Below, piece by piece: positions 1-5,523 of a DNA stretch of 11,533 nt. A model generated the notes under the pieces. The model had not been told where the DNA came from. It saw only the letters and a list, made by a program, of their open reading frames with translations, and did not search any database. The stretch is taken from the NCBI GenBank assembly GCA_031273145.1, contig JAISSL010000050.1:1-11533 (forward strand), written 5' to 3'. This DNA comes from Zoogloeaceae bacterium (GTDB lineage: Bacteria > Pseudomonadota > Gammaproteobacteria > Burkholderiales > Rhodocyclaceae). The number at the start of each line of letters is the position of its first letter. The first letter of the stretch is position 1. The translations under genes and the position numbers were made by a program.

Positions 1-640
1 GTTCGATGCGGATGGGGGCGCGGCTCCCCTCAAAGCGATGCCCGCTCGTGACCTGCCCGGAAGCAAGGCCGAGCGCGGAGACCGGCACAACCGCCGCGCC
101 ATGTAGCGCCAGCAGCCCATGCGCGGGACGCACGAAATGCACGCTCGTCCAGCCGTCGGCCAGTTGATAGCTCATGACCTTCGGGATCGGCAGGGCGGCA
201 AGCGCGGCTTCAATCGCCCGTTGCAAACCTTCGGGCAAGGTTGCGCCCTGCAAGGCGCTATCGTAAAACAGGGTATCCGCCTTGCCGTCGTTCTCCCGGC
301 GCAATGTTTTGACGGCAGATTCATCCGCGCCCAGGGCGGCGAGTTTTTTCAAAAGCGCGGGCGTGGGCGCGCCATCTTTGGTTAATCCCACAGAAGCCGG
401 CATCAGCTTTTGCGAGACCGACTTATCGGCGGCAACGGCAAGCACGCCGGTAATGTGCGCGGCAAGGCGGCGCGGCGTGGCGTAAGCGGTAATGGCGGCG
501 TCCTCTTGCGCCAGACCATCCCGTTTGAGAGAAGCGGCAAGCGCAGCCGCAAAGCTATTCCCCAAGGCTTCAAGCGCCTTGGGCGGCAGTTCTTCGACCA
601 GAATTTCGACAAGCAGGTTTTGGGCAGTCATGGTAGTCAT
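1..640 (-). CDS. glyS: Glycyl-tRNA synthetase beta subunit, partial (C-terminus outside the window)
   Basis: The beta subunit of the tetrameric bacterial glycyl-tRNA synthetase works with the alpha subunit to charge tRNA-Gly in the cytoplasm; it carries tRNA-recognition regions. Reading the minus strand from 640 gives an open frame of 213 codons to the window edge with no stop. Family hallmarks are visible: an N-terminal [15 protein letters not shown] stretch, a YATPRRLA motif near residues 53-60, and [13 protein letters not shown] followed later by [10 protein letters not shown] near residues 195-205. The start ATG at 640 overlaps the glyQ stop as ATGA, which argues for translational coupling; a second in-frame ATG at 631 is an alternative start. 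Full-length family members are about 690 residues, so roughly a third is present. Nothing looks damaged. Confidence 0.95.
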   Translation of the reverse strand, partial: MTTMTAQNLLVEILVEELPPKALEALGNSFAAALAASLKRDGLAQEDAAITAYATPRRLAAHITGVLAVAADKSVSQKLMPASVGLTKDGAPTPALLKKLAALGADESAVKTLRRENDGKADTLFYDSALQGATLPEGLQRAIEAALAALPIPKVMSYQLADGWTSVHFVRPAHGLLALHGAAVVPVSALGLASGQVTSGHRFEGSRAPIRIE

Positions 641-1575
641 GAGTGAGCAACGCTCCGGGCAATTTGGGCAAGCGCTTCAGAGGCGCGCTCTTTTTGCGCC
701 ATTGGAAAGCCCAGGCGGGCGCGGGATTCCAGATAGCTTTGCGCCACGCTTTTGGCAAGGTTGCGGATGCGCCCGATATAGGCCGCCCGTTCGGTCACGG
801 AAATTGCGCCGCGCGCATCGAGCAGGTTGAAGGTGTGCGCGGCTTTCAAGACCTGTTCATAGGCGGGCAGAGCCAGTTGCGCTTCCATTAAATGTCCGGC
901 CTGCCGCTCGTGCGCGGCGAAGGCATCGAACAGAAAAGCGGCATCCGAATGCTCAAAGTTGTAGGCCGATTGTTCGACTTCGTTCTGGTGATACACGTCG
1001 CCGTAGGTTAGCCCTTCCGTCCAGGCGAGTTCATAGACATTTTCCACGCCTTGCAGATACATCGCCAGCCGTTCCAGTCCGTAGGTAATTTCGCCGGTAA
1101 TGGGCTTGCAGTCAATGCCGCCGACCTGCTGAAAATAGGTGAATTGCGTGACTTCCATGCCGTTCATCCACACTTCCCAACCCAACCCCCACGCGCCAAG
1201 CGTCGGATTTTCCCAATCGTCCTCGACAAAGCGCACGTCGTTCTTTGTTAAGTCAAACCCCAAGGCTTCAAGCGAGGCTAAGTAAAGATCGAGAATATCC
1301 AGCGGCGCGGGTTTTAGCACCACCTGATACTGGTAATAGTGCTGCATCCGGTTGGGATTTTCGCCATAGCGCCCGTCCTTGGGGCGGCGCGAAGGCTGTA
1401 CGTAAGCCGCCTTCCACGGTTCCGGCCCGATGGCGCGTAAAAAGGTGGCGGTATGGCTCGTGCCCGCGCCGACTTCCATGTCGTAGGGTTGCAGCAGGGC
1501 GCAGCCATGCTGGCTCCAGAACGTCTGAAGCGTGAGGATAATCTGCTGAAAACCGGGTTTGTCTGCGTTCGTCAT
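637..1575 (-). CDS. glyQ: Glycyl-tRNA synthetase alpha subunit
   Basis: This class II aminoacyl-tRNA synthetase subunit holds the active site that activates glycine with ATP and transfers it to tRNA-Gly, together with GlyS. The 312-residue product is the normal family size and matches it closely along its length: [13 protein letters not shown] (residues 29-41), GPEPW and YVQPSRRP (50-65), RYGENPNR (69-76), [16 protein letters not shown] (121-136), and the motif 3 region [13 protein letters not shown] (161-173). The C-terminal [21 protein letters not shown] is also typical. The start at 1575 fits the family N-terminus, although no strong Shine-Dalgarno sequence precedes it. It is the first gene of a glyQ-glyS operon and is divergent from the toxin-antitoxin pair. 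Confidence 0.98.
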   Translation of the reverse strand: MTNADKPGFQQIILTLQTFWSQHGCALLQPYDMEVGAGTSHTATFLRAIGPEPWKAAYVQPSRRPKDGRYGENPNRMQHYYQYQVVLKPAPLDILDLYLASLEALGFDLTKNDVRFVEDDWENPTLGAWGLGWEVWMNGMEVTQFTYFQQVGGIDCKPITGEITYGLERLAMYLQGVENVYELAWTEGLTYGDVYHQNEVEQSAYNFEHSDAAFLFDAFAAHERQAGHLMEAQLALPAYEQVLKAAHTFNLLDARGAISVTERAAYIGRIRNLAKSVAQSYLESRARLGFPMAQKERASEALAQIARSVAHS

Positions 1576-1605
1576 GGAACGTCGGAAAAAGAATGGAAAG
1601 GCGGC

Positions 1606-1634
1606 ATTTTACTCTTGCTTGCGAAAACGCTAAA
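1606..1634 (-). promoter_or_regulatory. Candidate sigma-70 promoter for glyQS
   Basis: On the minus strand a TAAAAT box (1606-1611) lies 17 nt downstream of TTTAGC (1629-1634), about 30 nt upstream of the glyQ start. The -10 box is good and the -35 box is weak (three of six consensus bases). The position is right for the only promoter that glyQS needs in this gap. This is a reading of sequence only. Confidence 0.35.
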
Positions 1635-1657
1635 TAGCCTGTTTTCTTGATCGGGCA

Positions 1658-1663
1658 TATAAT
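1658..1663 (+). promoter_or_regulatory. Perfect TATAAT -10 box of the toxin-antitoxin operon
   Basis: An exact TATAAT lies 42 nt upstream of the chosen antitoxin start. No good -35 hexamer lies 16-18 nt upstream (the sequence there is around TAGCCT), which is tolerable for a strong -10 or for an activator- or repressor-shaped promoter. Transcription would start near 1670, inside the adjoining palindrome. Confidence 0.5.
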
Positions 1664-1680
1664 TTGAAGATGTATTCAAA
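1663..1680. promoter_or_regulatory. Candidate autoregulatory operator (inverted repeat)
   Basis: TTTGAA and TTCAAA form perfect 6-nt inverted arms around a 6-nt spacer, sharing one base with the -10 box and covering the predicted transcription start. VapB-type antitoxins with an AbrB-like DNA-binding fold usually repress their own operon by binding such palindromes, so this is a natural operator candidate. Binding is inferred, not shown. Confidence 0.45.
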
Positions 1681-1692
1681 ACTGGAAATTGT

Positions 1693-1697
1693 AAGGA
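1693..1697 (+). promoter_or_regulatory. Ribosome binding site deciding the antitoxin start
   Basis: AAGGA lies 8 nt before the ATG at 1706. The in-frame ATG codons further upstream, at 1664 and 1670, lack such a site and fall at or before the expected transcription start, so 1706 is preferred. Confidence 0.6.
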
Positions 1698-1705
1698 TTT
1701 CTGTC

Positions 1706-1930
1706 ATGACTGAAGCAACGATGACCGTAAAGGGACAACTGACGGTGCCTCGGGAAATTCGCAACCAGCTAGGCTTGAAAACTGGCGACAAGGTAGCTTT
1801 CACGATGCTGAGCGATGGAACGGTCGTGGTACGACCGAAAACGCGACGGCTCGCGGAACTGGCCGGTTCGCTAACCCGGCCTGGTCAGCCTTCTGTGTCG
1901 CTCCAGGAAATGGATCCGTTCAAGCGGTGA
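1706..1930 (+). CDS. vapB: AbrB/SpoVT-fold antitoxin of a VapBC-type pair
   Basis: A 74-residue antitoxin expected to bind and neutralise the PIN-domain toxin encoded just downstream and to repress the shared promoter. The N-terminal 45 residues carry the swapped-hairpin AbrB signature: a VKGQLTVPREIRNQLGLKTGDKV stretch (split here as VKGQLTVPREIR and NQLGLKTGDKV, residues 8-30) followed by DGTVVVRPK. The remaining C-terminal tail (about residues 46-74) is polar and ends DPFKR, as expected for the toxin-binding segment that is disordered when free. The start at 1706 was chosen from the AAGGA site and domain alignment; a start at 1664 would add 14 residues of no family likeness. The stop overlaps the toxin start as GTGA. 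Confidence 0.88.
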   Translation: MTEATMTVKGQLTVPREIRNQLGLKTGDKVAFTMLSDGTVVVRPKTRRLAELAGSLTRPGQPSVSLQEMDPFKR

Positions 1931-2331
1931 GCATTGCCATTGATACCAACGTGCTGGTGCGCCTGTTCGTTCGTGACGACGAGGCGCAACACAGAGCCGC
2001 TCGGCGTTTGGTCGAACAAGCTGAGGCGGCGGGGGAATCCATTCTCATCATGTTGTGCGCCTTGCTGGAAACCGAGTGGGTGCTGCGTAGCCGCTACAAA
2101 CTTGACAAGGCATCCATTGCGGGTTCATTTACGCAATTGCTTGAGAGTGCGGGCGTTGAGTTTGAGCATGAGCCAACGGTGGAGGAAACCCTCTATTTGT
2201 GGGCGCAGTACCCACGCGCAGACTTCGCGGACTGCCTGTTGTCTGCGCGGGCATCCCATCTTGGCCGCAGTCGTTTCCTGACCTTCGATACAGATGCCGC
2301 GCAGTTGCCGCATGGCGAACTGCTCAAGTGA
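1927..2331 (+). CDS. vapC: PIN-domain ribonuclease toxin, VapC family
   Basis: VapC toxins are Mg2+-dependent endoribonucleases of the PIN fold that cut RNA, often tRNA or rRNA, and stop translation when freed from VapB. The 134-residue product has the acidic active-site residues in the expected order: D6 in IDTNVLVR, E48 and/or E50 in LLETEWVL, D99 and D102 in ADFADCLL, and D121 in LTFDTDA. The start is GTG at 1927, overlapping the antitoxin stop by 4 nt; no good Shine-Dalgarno site precedes it, so translation probably depends on coupling, which keeps toxin output below antitoxin. The 3' end converges on the propeller array with only 10 nt between stop codons and no terminator. The RNA target cannot be told from sequence. 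Confidence 0.92.
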   Translation: MSIAIDTNVLVRLFVRDDEAQHRAARRLVEQAEAAGESILIMLCALLETEWVLRSRYKLDKASIAGSFTQLLESAGVEFEHEPTVEETLYLWAQYPRADFADCLLSARASHLGRSRFLTFDTDAAQLPHGELLK

Positions 2332-2341
2332 CAAACTCCGG

Positions 2342-3364
2342 TCACACAATCTTCGGATTGACTGGAATTTCGATACGCTGCCAATCCGTGCCGTCGAAGC
2401 GGGCGAGGTCTTTACTGCCTATCATCCAGAGTATGCCATCCTTGGCGTCGACGGAATGGACATCTTTCAGGGGCGGGTTGAGCGGGGTCTTGAGCGGACG
2501 GATGCCGTCATCCGGCTGGTTGGGGTCGTAGACAAAAGGTCCAAGATTGGAACCCAGATACACCATGCCGTTAAACATCGTGATGGACGTAAAAAGCTGA
2601 TTGTCCTCTACAGTGGATAGGCTTTTGAAGCCATCATCGGCGTTGCCCAACAAAAGGGTGCCGTTATGACCGCAGAGCCAGATACGGCTTTCGGATTCCG
2701 CAAAGATGCGGGTAAAGTATCCGGCAACCTCTGGAACCGCGACTTTCCGCCAAGCCTTGCCGTTCCAGAAGAAGAGGAAGGGAGGCAATCCCGTGGTAGA
2801 AATACTGCCCGCCAGATAGATGGCGGATTCATGCGGACCGTTGATGTCGTTTGGAATCCAGAATACCTCATCCCCAGGCTTTCCCAGTATTCCTTTGTCC
2901 ATGTGCGCCCATTTGTGCAACCCTGTGCGCTTGTAGACCTGCCCGCTCGTTCCGCAGGCATAAAGATGTTTGCCGATCTGCCGAAGCTGTGTCATGTAGC
3001 CGTAGCCTACGGAATCTTCCCAGTTCAGCCCCGCGCCGGGAATTCTTTCCATGTATTTTTCATCACCTGCCCCTTCTCCAACGCGCCTCAACACAACATT
3101 GCCTTCCTCCGACATATAGCCCAAAAAAGACTTTGGTCCAATAAACCTGACCATTGCCACATTCACCCAAGAATCAAACTTCAAGAATCTCCACTGGTCG
3201 TTCACCAGCCGCTCGGCGTAGGTGATGACAAGAGAATGACCATAATCATCCTCTTCGTCTGTGTTATTCAGTTTGCCCGACAGATAGAGCAGATCCCCCA
3301 AGGCGGCAATGCCATTGGTAAACCTGAATGTGGAATTGGCAGGTTCGCATGTGGGTGTGTACAT
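2342..3364 (-). CDS. Uncharacterised cytoplasmic beta-propeller-like protein, array copy 1 (last in transcription order)
   Basis: I do not recognise a named family. The 340-residue product has no signal peptide or membrane helix. It shows about seven repeats of 34-45 residues with a hydrophobic strand, a Gly, and a closing Trp or aromatic: LGDLLYLSG (22-30), VAMVRFIGP (69-77), IGKHLYACGTSGQVY (130-144) with KWAHMD, ESAIYLAGS (179-187) with NGKAWRKV, SRIWLCGHNGTLLL (226-239), NGMVYLGSNLGPFVY (265-279), and GILWMIGSKDLARFDG (310-325). This reads as a seven-bladed propeller, a fold that usually binds a partner rather than catalysing. The start at 3364 is fixed by a strong AAAGGAG site. Relative to copies 2 and 3 the tail is altered: it ends PKIV instead of PKIWYTP, next to vapC. 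An in-frame upstream extension lies inside copy 2 and is not credible. Confidence 0.85.
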   Translation of the reverse strand: MYTPTCEPANSTFRFTNGIAALGDLLYLSGKLNNTDEEDDYGHSLVITYAERLVNDQWRFLKFDSWVNVAMVRFIGPKSFLGYMSEEGNVVLRRVGEGAGDEKYMERIPGAGLNWEDSVGYGYMTQLRQIGKHLYACGTSGQVYKRTGLHKWAHMDKGILGKPGDEVFWIPNDINGPHESAIYLAGSISTTGLPPFLFFWNGKAWRKVAVPEVAGYFTRIFAESESRIWLCGHNGTLLLGNADDGFKSLSTVEDNQLFTSITMFNGMVYLGSNLGPFVYDPNQPDDGIRPLKTPLNPPLKDVHSVDAKDGILWMIGSKDLARFDGTDWQRIEIPVNPKIV

Positions 3365-3372
3365 TTTGTGAT

Positions 3373-3379
3373 CTCCTTT
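3373..3379 (-). promoter_or_regulatory. Strong Shine-Dalgarno site of array copy 1, overlapping the stop of copy 2
   Basis: AAAGGAG on the minus strand lies 8 nt before the ATG at 3364. The TAA stop of copy 2 (3378-3380) shares two bases with it, so ribosomes ending copy 2 finish on the site that loads copy 1. This decides the start of copy 1. Confidence 0.85.
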
Positions 3380-4400
3380 AAGGCGTGTACCAAATCTTCG
3401 GCTTGACCGGAATTTCGATACGCTGCCAGTCCGTGCCATCGAAGCGGGCGAGGTCTTTGCTGCCTATCATCCAGAGTACGCCATCCTTGGCGTCGACGGA
3501 ATGGACATCTTTCAGGGGCGGGTTGAGCGTGGTTTTGAGCGGACGGATGCCGTCATCCGGCTGGTTGGGGTCATAGACAAAAGGTCCAAGATTGGAACCC
3601 AGATACACCATGCCATTAAACATCGTGATGGACGTAAAAAGCTGGTTGTCCTCTACAGAGGATAGGCTTTTGAAGCCATCATCGGCGTTGCCTAACAAAA
3701 GGGTGCCGTTATCGCCGCACAGCCAGATGCGGCTCTCGGATTCCGCAAAGATGCGGGTGAAGTATCCGGCAACCTCTGGAACAGCGACTTTCCGCCATAC
3801 CTTGCCATTCCAGAAGGCCAGGAAGGGGGGCAATCCTGTGGTGGAAATACTGCCCGCCAGGTAGATGGCGGATTCATGCGGGCCATTGATGTCGTTTGGA
3901 ATCCAGAATACCTCATCCCCAGGCTTTCCCAGTATTCCTTTGTCCATATGCGCCCATTTGTACAACCCTGTGTGCTTGTAGACCTGCCCGCTCGTTCCGC
4001 AGGCATAAAGATGCTTGCCGATCTGCCGAAGCTGTGTCATGTAGCCATAGCCCACGGAATCTTCCCAGTTCAGTCCCGCGCCGGGGATTTTTTCCATGTA
4101 ATTTTCATCACCTGCGCCTTCCCCGACGCGCCTCAATATGACATTGCCTTCCTGCGTCATGACACACATAAAGGGTTTTGGTCCAACAAACCTGACCAAT
4201 GCTACAGTTACCCAGTGTTCAAGTTTCATGAACTCCCACTGATCACTTGCCAGTTCATCGTAAATTATGTGGAGTGAGTCCTCTTCGTCTGCGTCATCCA
4301 GAACGCCTGAAAAATAGAGCAGATCTCCCAAGGCCGCAATGCCATTGGTAAACCTGAATGAGGAATTGGGAAACTCAAATGCGAGAGGTTTCAGCTTCAT
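3378..4400 (-). CDS. Uncharacterised cytoplasmic beta-propeller-like protein, array copy 2 (intact)
   Basis: This is the best-preserved unit of the array: 340 residues, intact, with the full PKIWYTP tail. Blade-like repeats match copy 1 from about residue 85 onward with few substitutions (for example FLAFWNGKVW for FLFFWNGKAW, CGDNG for CGHNG). The first 85 residues differ more: the N-terminus is MKLKPLAFEFPNSSFRFTN rather than MYTPTCEPANSTFRFTN, and the strand after LDDADEED is shorter. No signal peptide or membrane segment is visible, so the protein should be cytoplasmic unless exported by a specialised system. The start at 4400 follows AAAGGAG; an upstream in-frame extension runs through copy 3 sequence and is rejected. 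Function unknown; partner binding is the usual role of such folds. Confidence 0.87.
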   Translation of the reverse strand: MKLKPLAFEFPNSSFRFTNGIAALGDLLYFSGVLDDADEEDSLHIIYDELASDQWEFMKLEHWVTVALVRFVGPKPFMCVMTQEGNVILRRVGEGAGDENYMEKIPGAGLNWEDSVGYGYMTQLRQIGKHLYACGTSGQVYKHTGLYKWAHMDKGILGKPGDEVFWIPNDINGPHESAIYLAGSISTTGLPPFLAFWNGKVWRKVAVPEVAGYFTRIFAESESRIWLCGDNGTLLLGNADDGFKSLSSVEDNQLFTSITMFNGMVYLGSNLGPFVYDPNQPDDGIRPLKTTLNPPLKDVHSVDAKDGVLWMIGSKDLARFDGTDWQRIEIPVKPKIWYTP

Positions 4401-4408
4401 CTTGTGAT

Positions 4409-4415
4409 CTCCTTT
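4409..4415 (-). promoter_or_regulatory. Strong Shine-Dalgarno site of array copy 2, overlapping the stop of copy 3
   Basis: AAAGGAG on the minus strand lies 8 nt before the ATG at 4400 and overlaps the TAA (4414-4416) of copy 3 by two bases, the same arrangement as between copies 2 and 1. Confidence 0.85.
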
Positions 4416-5453
4416 AAGGCGTGTACCAAATCTTCGGCTTGGCCGGAATTTCGATGCGCTGCCAGTCCGTGCCGTCGAAGCGGGCGAGGTCTTTGCTGCC
4501 AATCATCCAGAGTATGCCATCCTTGGCGTCGACGGAATGGACATCTTCCAGAGGCGGATTGAGCGTGGTTTTGAGCGGACGGATGCCATCATCCGGCTGG
4601 TTGGGGTCGTAGACAAAAGGTCCAAGATTGGAACCCAGATACACCATGCCATTAAACATCGTGATGGACGTAAAAAGTTGATTGTCTTCCACAGTGGAGA
4701 GGCTTTTGAAGCCATCATCGACGTTGCCTAACAAAAGGGTGCCGTTATCGCCGCACAGCCAGATGCGGCTTTCGGATTCCGCAAAGATGCGGGTAAAGTA
4801 TCCAGCAACCTCTGGAACCTCGATTTTCCGCCATACCTTGCCATTCCAGAAGGCCAGGAAGGGGGGCAATCCCGTGGTAGAAATACTGCCTGCCAGGTAA
4901 ATGGCTGATTCATGCGGGCCATTGATGTCGTTTGGAATCCAGAATACCTCATCCCCAGGCTTTCCCAGTATTCCTTTGTCATATGCACCCATTTGTGCAA
5001 CCCTGTGTGCTTGTAGACCTGCCCGCTCGTTCCGCAGGCATAAAGATGTTTGCCGATCTGCCGAAGCTGTGTCATGTAGCCATAGCCTACGGAATCTTCC
5101 CAGTTCAGCCCTGCGCCGGGGATTTTTTCCATGTAATTTTCATCACCTGCGCCTTCCCCGACGCGCCTCAACATAACATTACCTTCCTGCGTCATGGCGC
5201 AGGCGAAAGACTTGGGGCCAATAAACCTGACCAATGCCACATTCACCCAGTGATCAAATCTTAGAAAACTCCACTGATCAGGCTGGATTGATTCGCAGTA
5301 GGCAATGACGAGGGAATGCCCATAATCGTCCTCCTCGCCTGCATCGTCCAAAGTGCCCGACAGATAGACAAGAGGGCCTAAGGTTCCCGAGGCTGCAACG
5401 GCATTGGTAAACCTGAATGTGGAATTGGCAGGCTCGCATGTGAGTGTGTACAT
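4414..5453 (-). pseudogene. Propeller-like array copy 3 (first in transcription order), split by a 1-nt deletion
   Basis: The unit starts at ATG 5453 after the same AAAGGAG leader and is homologous to copies 1 and 2 over its full length. At 4980 the plus strand reads GTCATATG where both siblings read GTCCAT, so one base is missing. Translation from 5453 follows the family to KWVHM, near residue 158, then leaves frame and stops at 4728 (241 residues). The remainder, from DKGILGKPGDEVFW to the intact PKIWYTP tail, lies in another frame ending at 4414. Restoring the base would give about 346 residues; the 6 extra over the siblings come from blade 1 (around ASGTLGPLVYLSG and DDYGHSLVI). A restart at ATG 4992, with AGGG 8 nt upstream, could make the C-terminal part separately. 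A sequencing error is possible too. Confidence 0.8.
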
Positions 5454-5461
5454 TTTGTGAT

Positions 5462-5468
5462 CTCCTTT
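5462..5468 (-). promoter_or_regulatory. Strong Shine-Dalgarno site of array copy 3
   Basis: AAAGGAG on the minus strand lies 8 nt before ATG 5453, identical to the other two units. In the 70-nt gap to mutS I could not find a convincing -10/-35 pair, so whether the array has its own promoter is open. Confidence 0.8.
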
Positions 5469-5523
5469 AACTTATGCGGTTGCGCGGTTTCTGTTCGGAT
5501 AGCGACTGTTTTTTTAAAACATT

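Larger units (their letters stand above)
2342..5453 (-). repeat. Three-unit tandem gene duplication (units of about 1.04 kb)
   Basis: Start-to-start distances are 1036 nt (copy 2 to 1) and 1053 nt (copy 3 to 2). Each unit is one gene plus a 13-nt linker containing the ribosome site. In the 3' region copies differ by only a few bases per hundred, while the first 250 or so bases differ far more. The TTAAAGGAG leader also precedes copy 3, where its TAA ends nothing, which suggests that the linker was part of the duplicated unit. Confidence 0.9.

Noticed and set aside
1664..1705. Earlier in-frame ATG codons for the antitoxin (1664, 1670)
   Set aside because: They lie at or before the expected transcription start, have no ribosome site, and add residues with no family likeness.
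2328..2345. GTGAC/GTCAC inverted repeat spanning the vapC and copy 1 stop codons
   Set aside because: The stem is only 5 bp with an 8-nt loop and no T-run on either side, so it is not a credible terminator.
2666..3406. Long open frame on the plus strand (246 codons) across array copy 1
   Set aside because: It is antisense to the propeller gene, has no ribosome site, and similar frames recur opposite copies 2 and 3 only because the copies are duplicates.
3365..3439. Upstream extension of propeller copy 1 (and likewise 4401-4502 for copy 2)
   Set aside because: The extra codons read through the 3' end of the neighbouring copy out of frame; the AAAGGAG site fixes the shorter starts.
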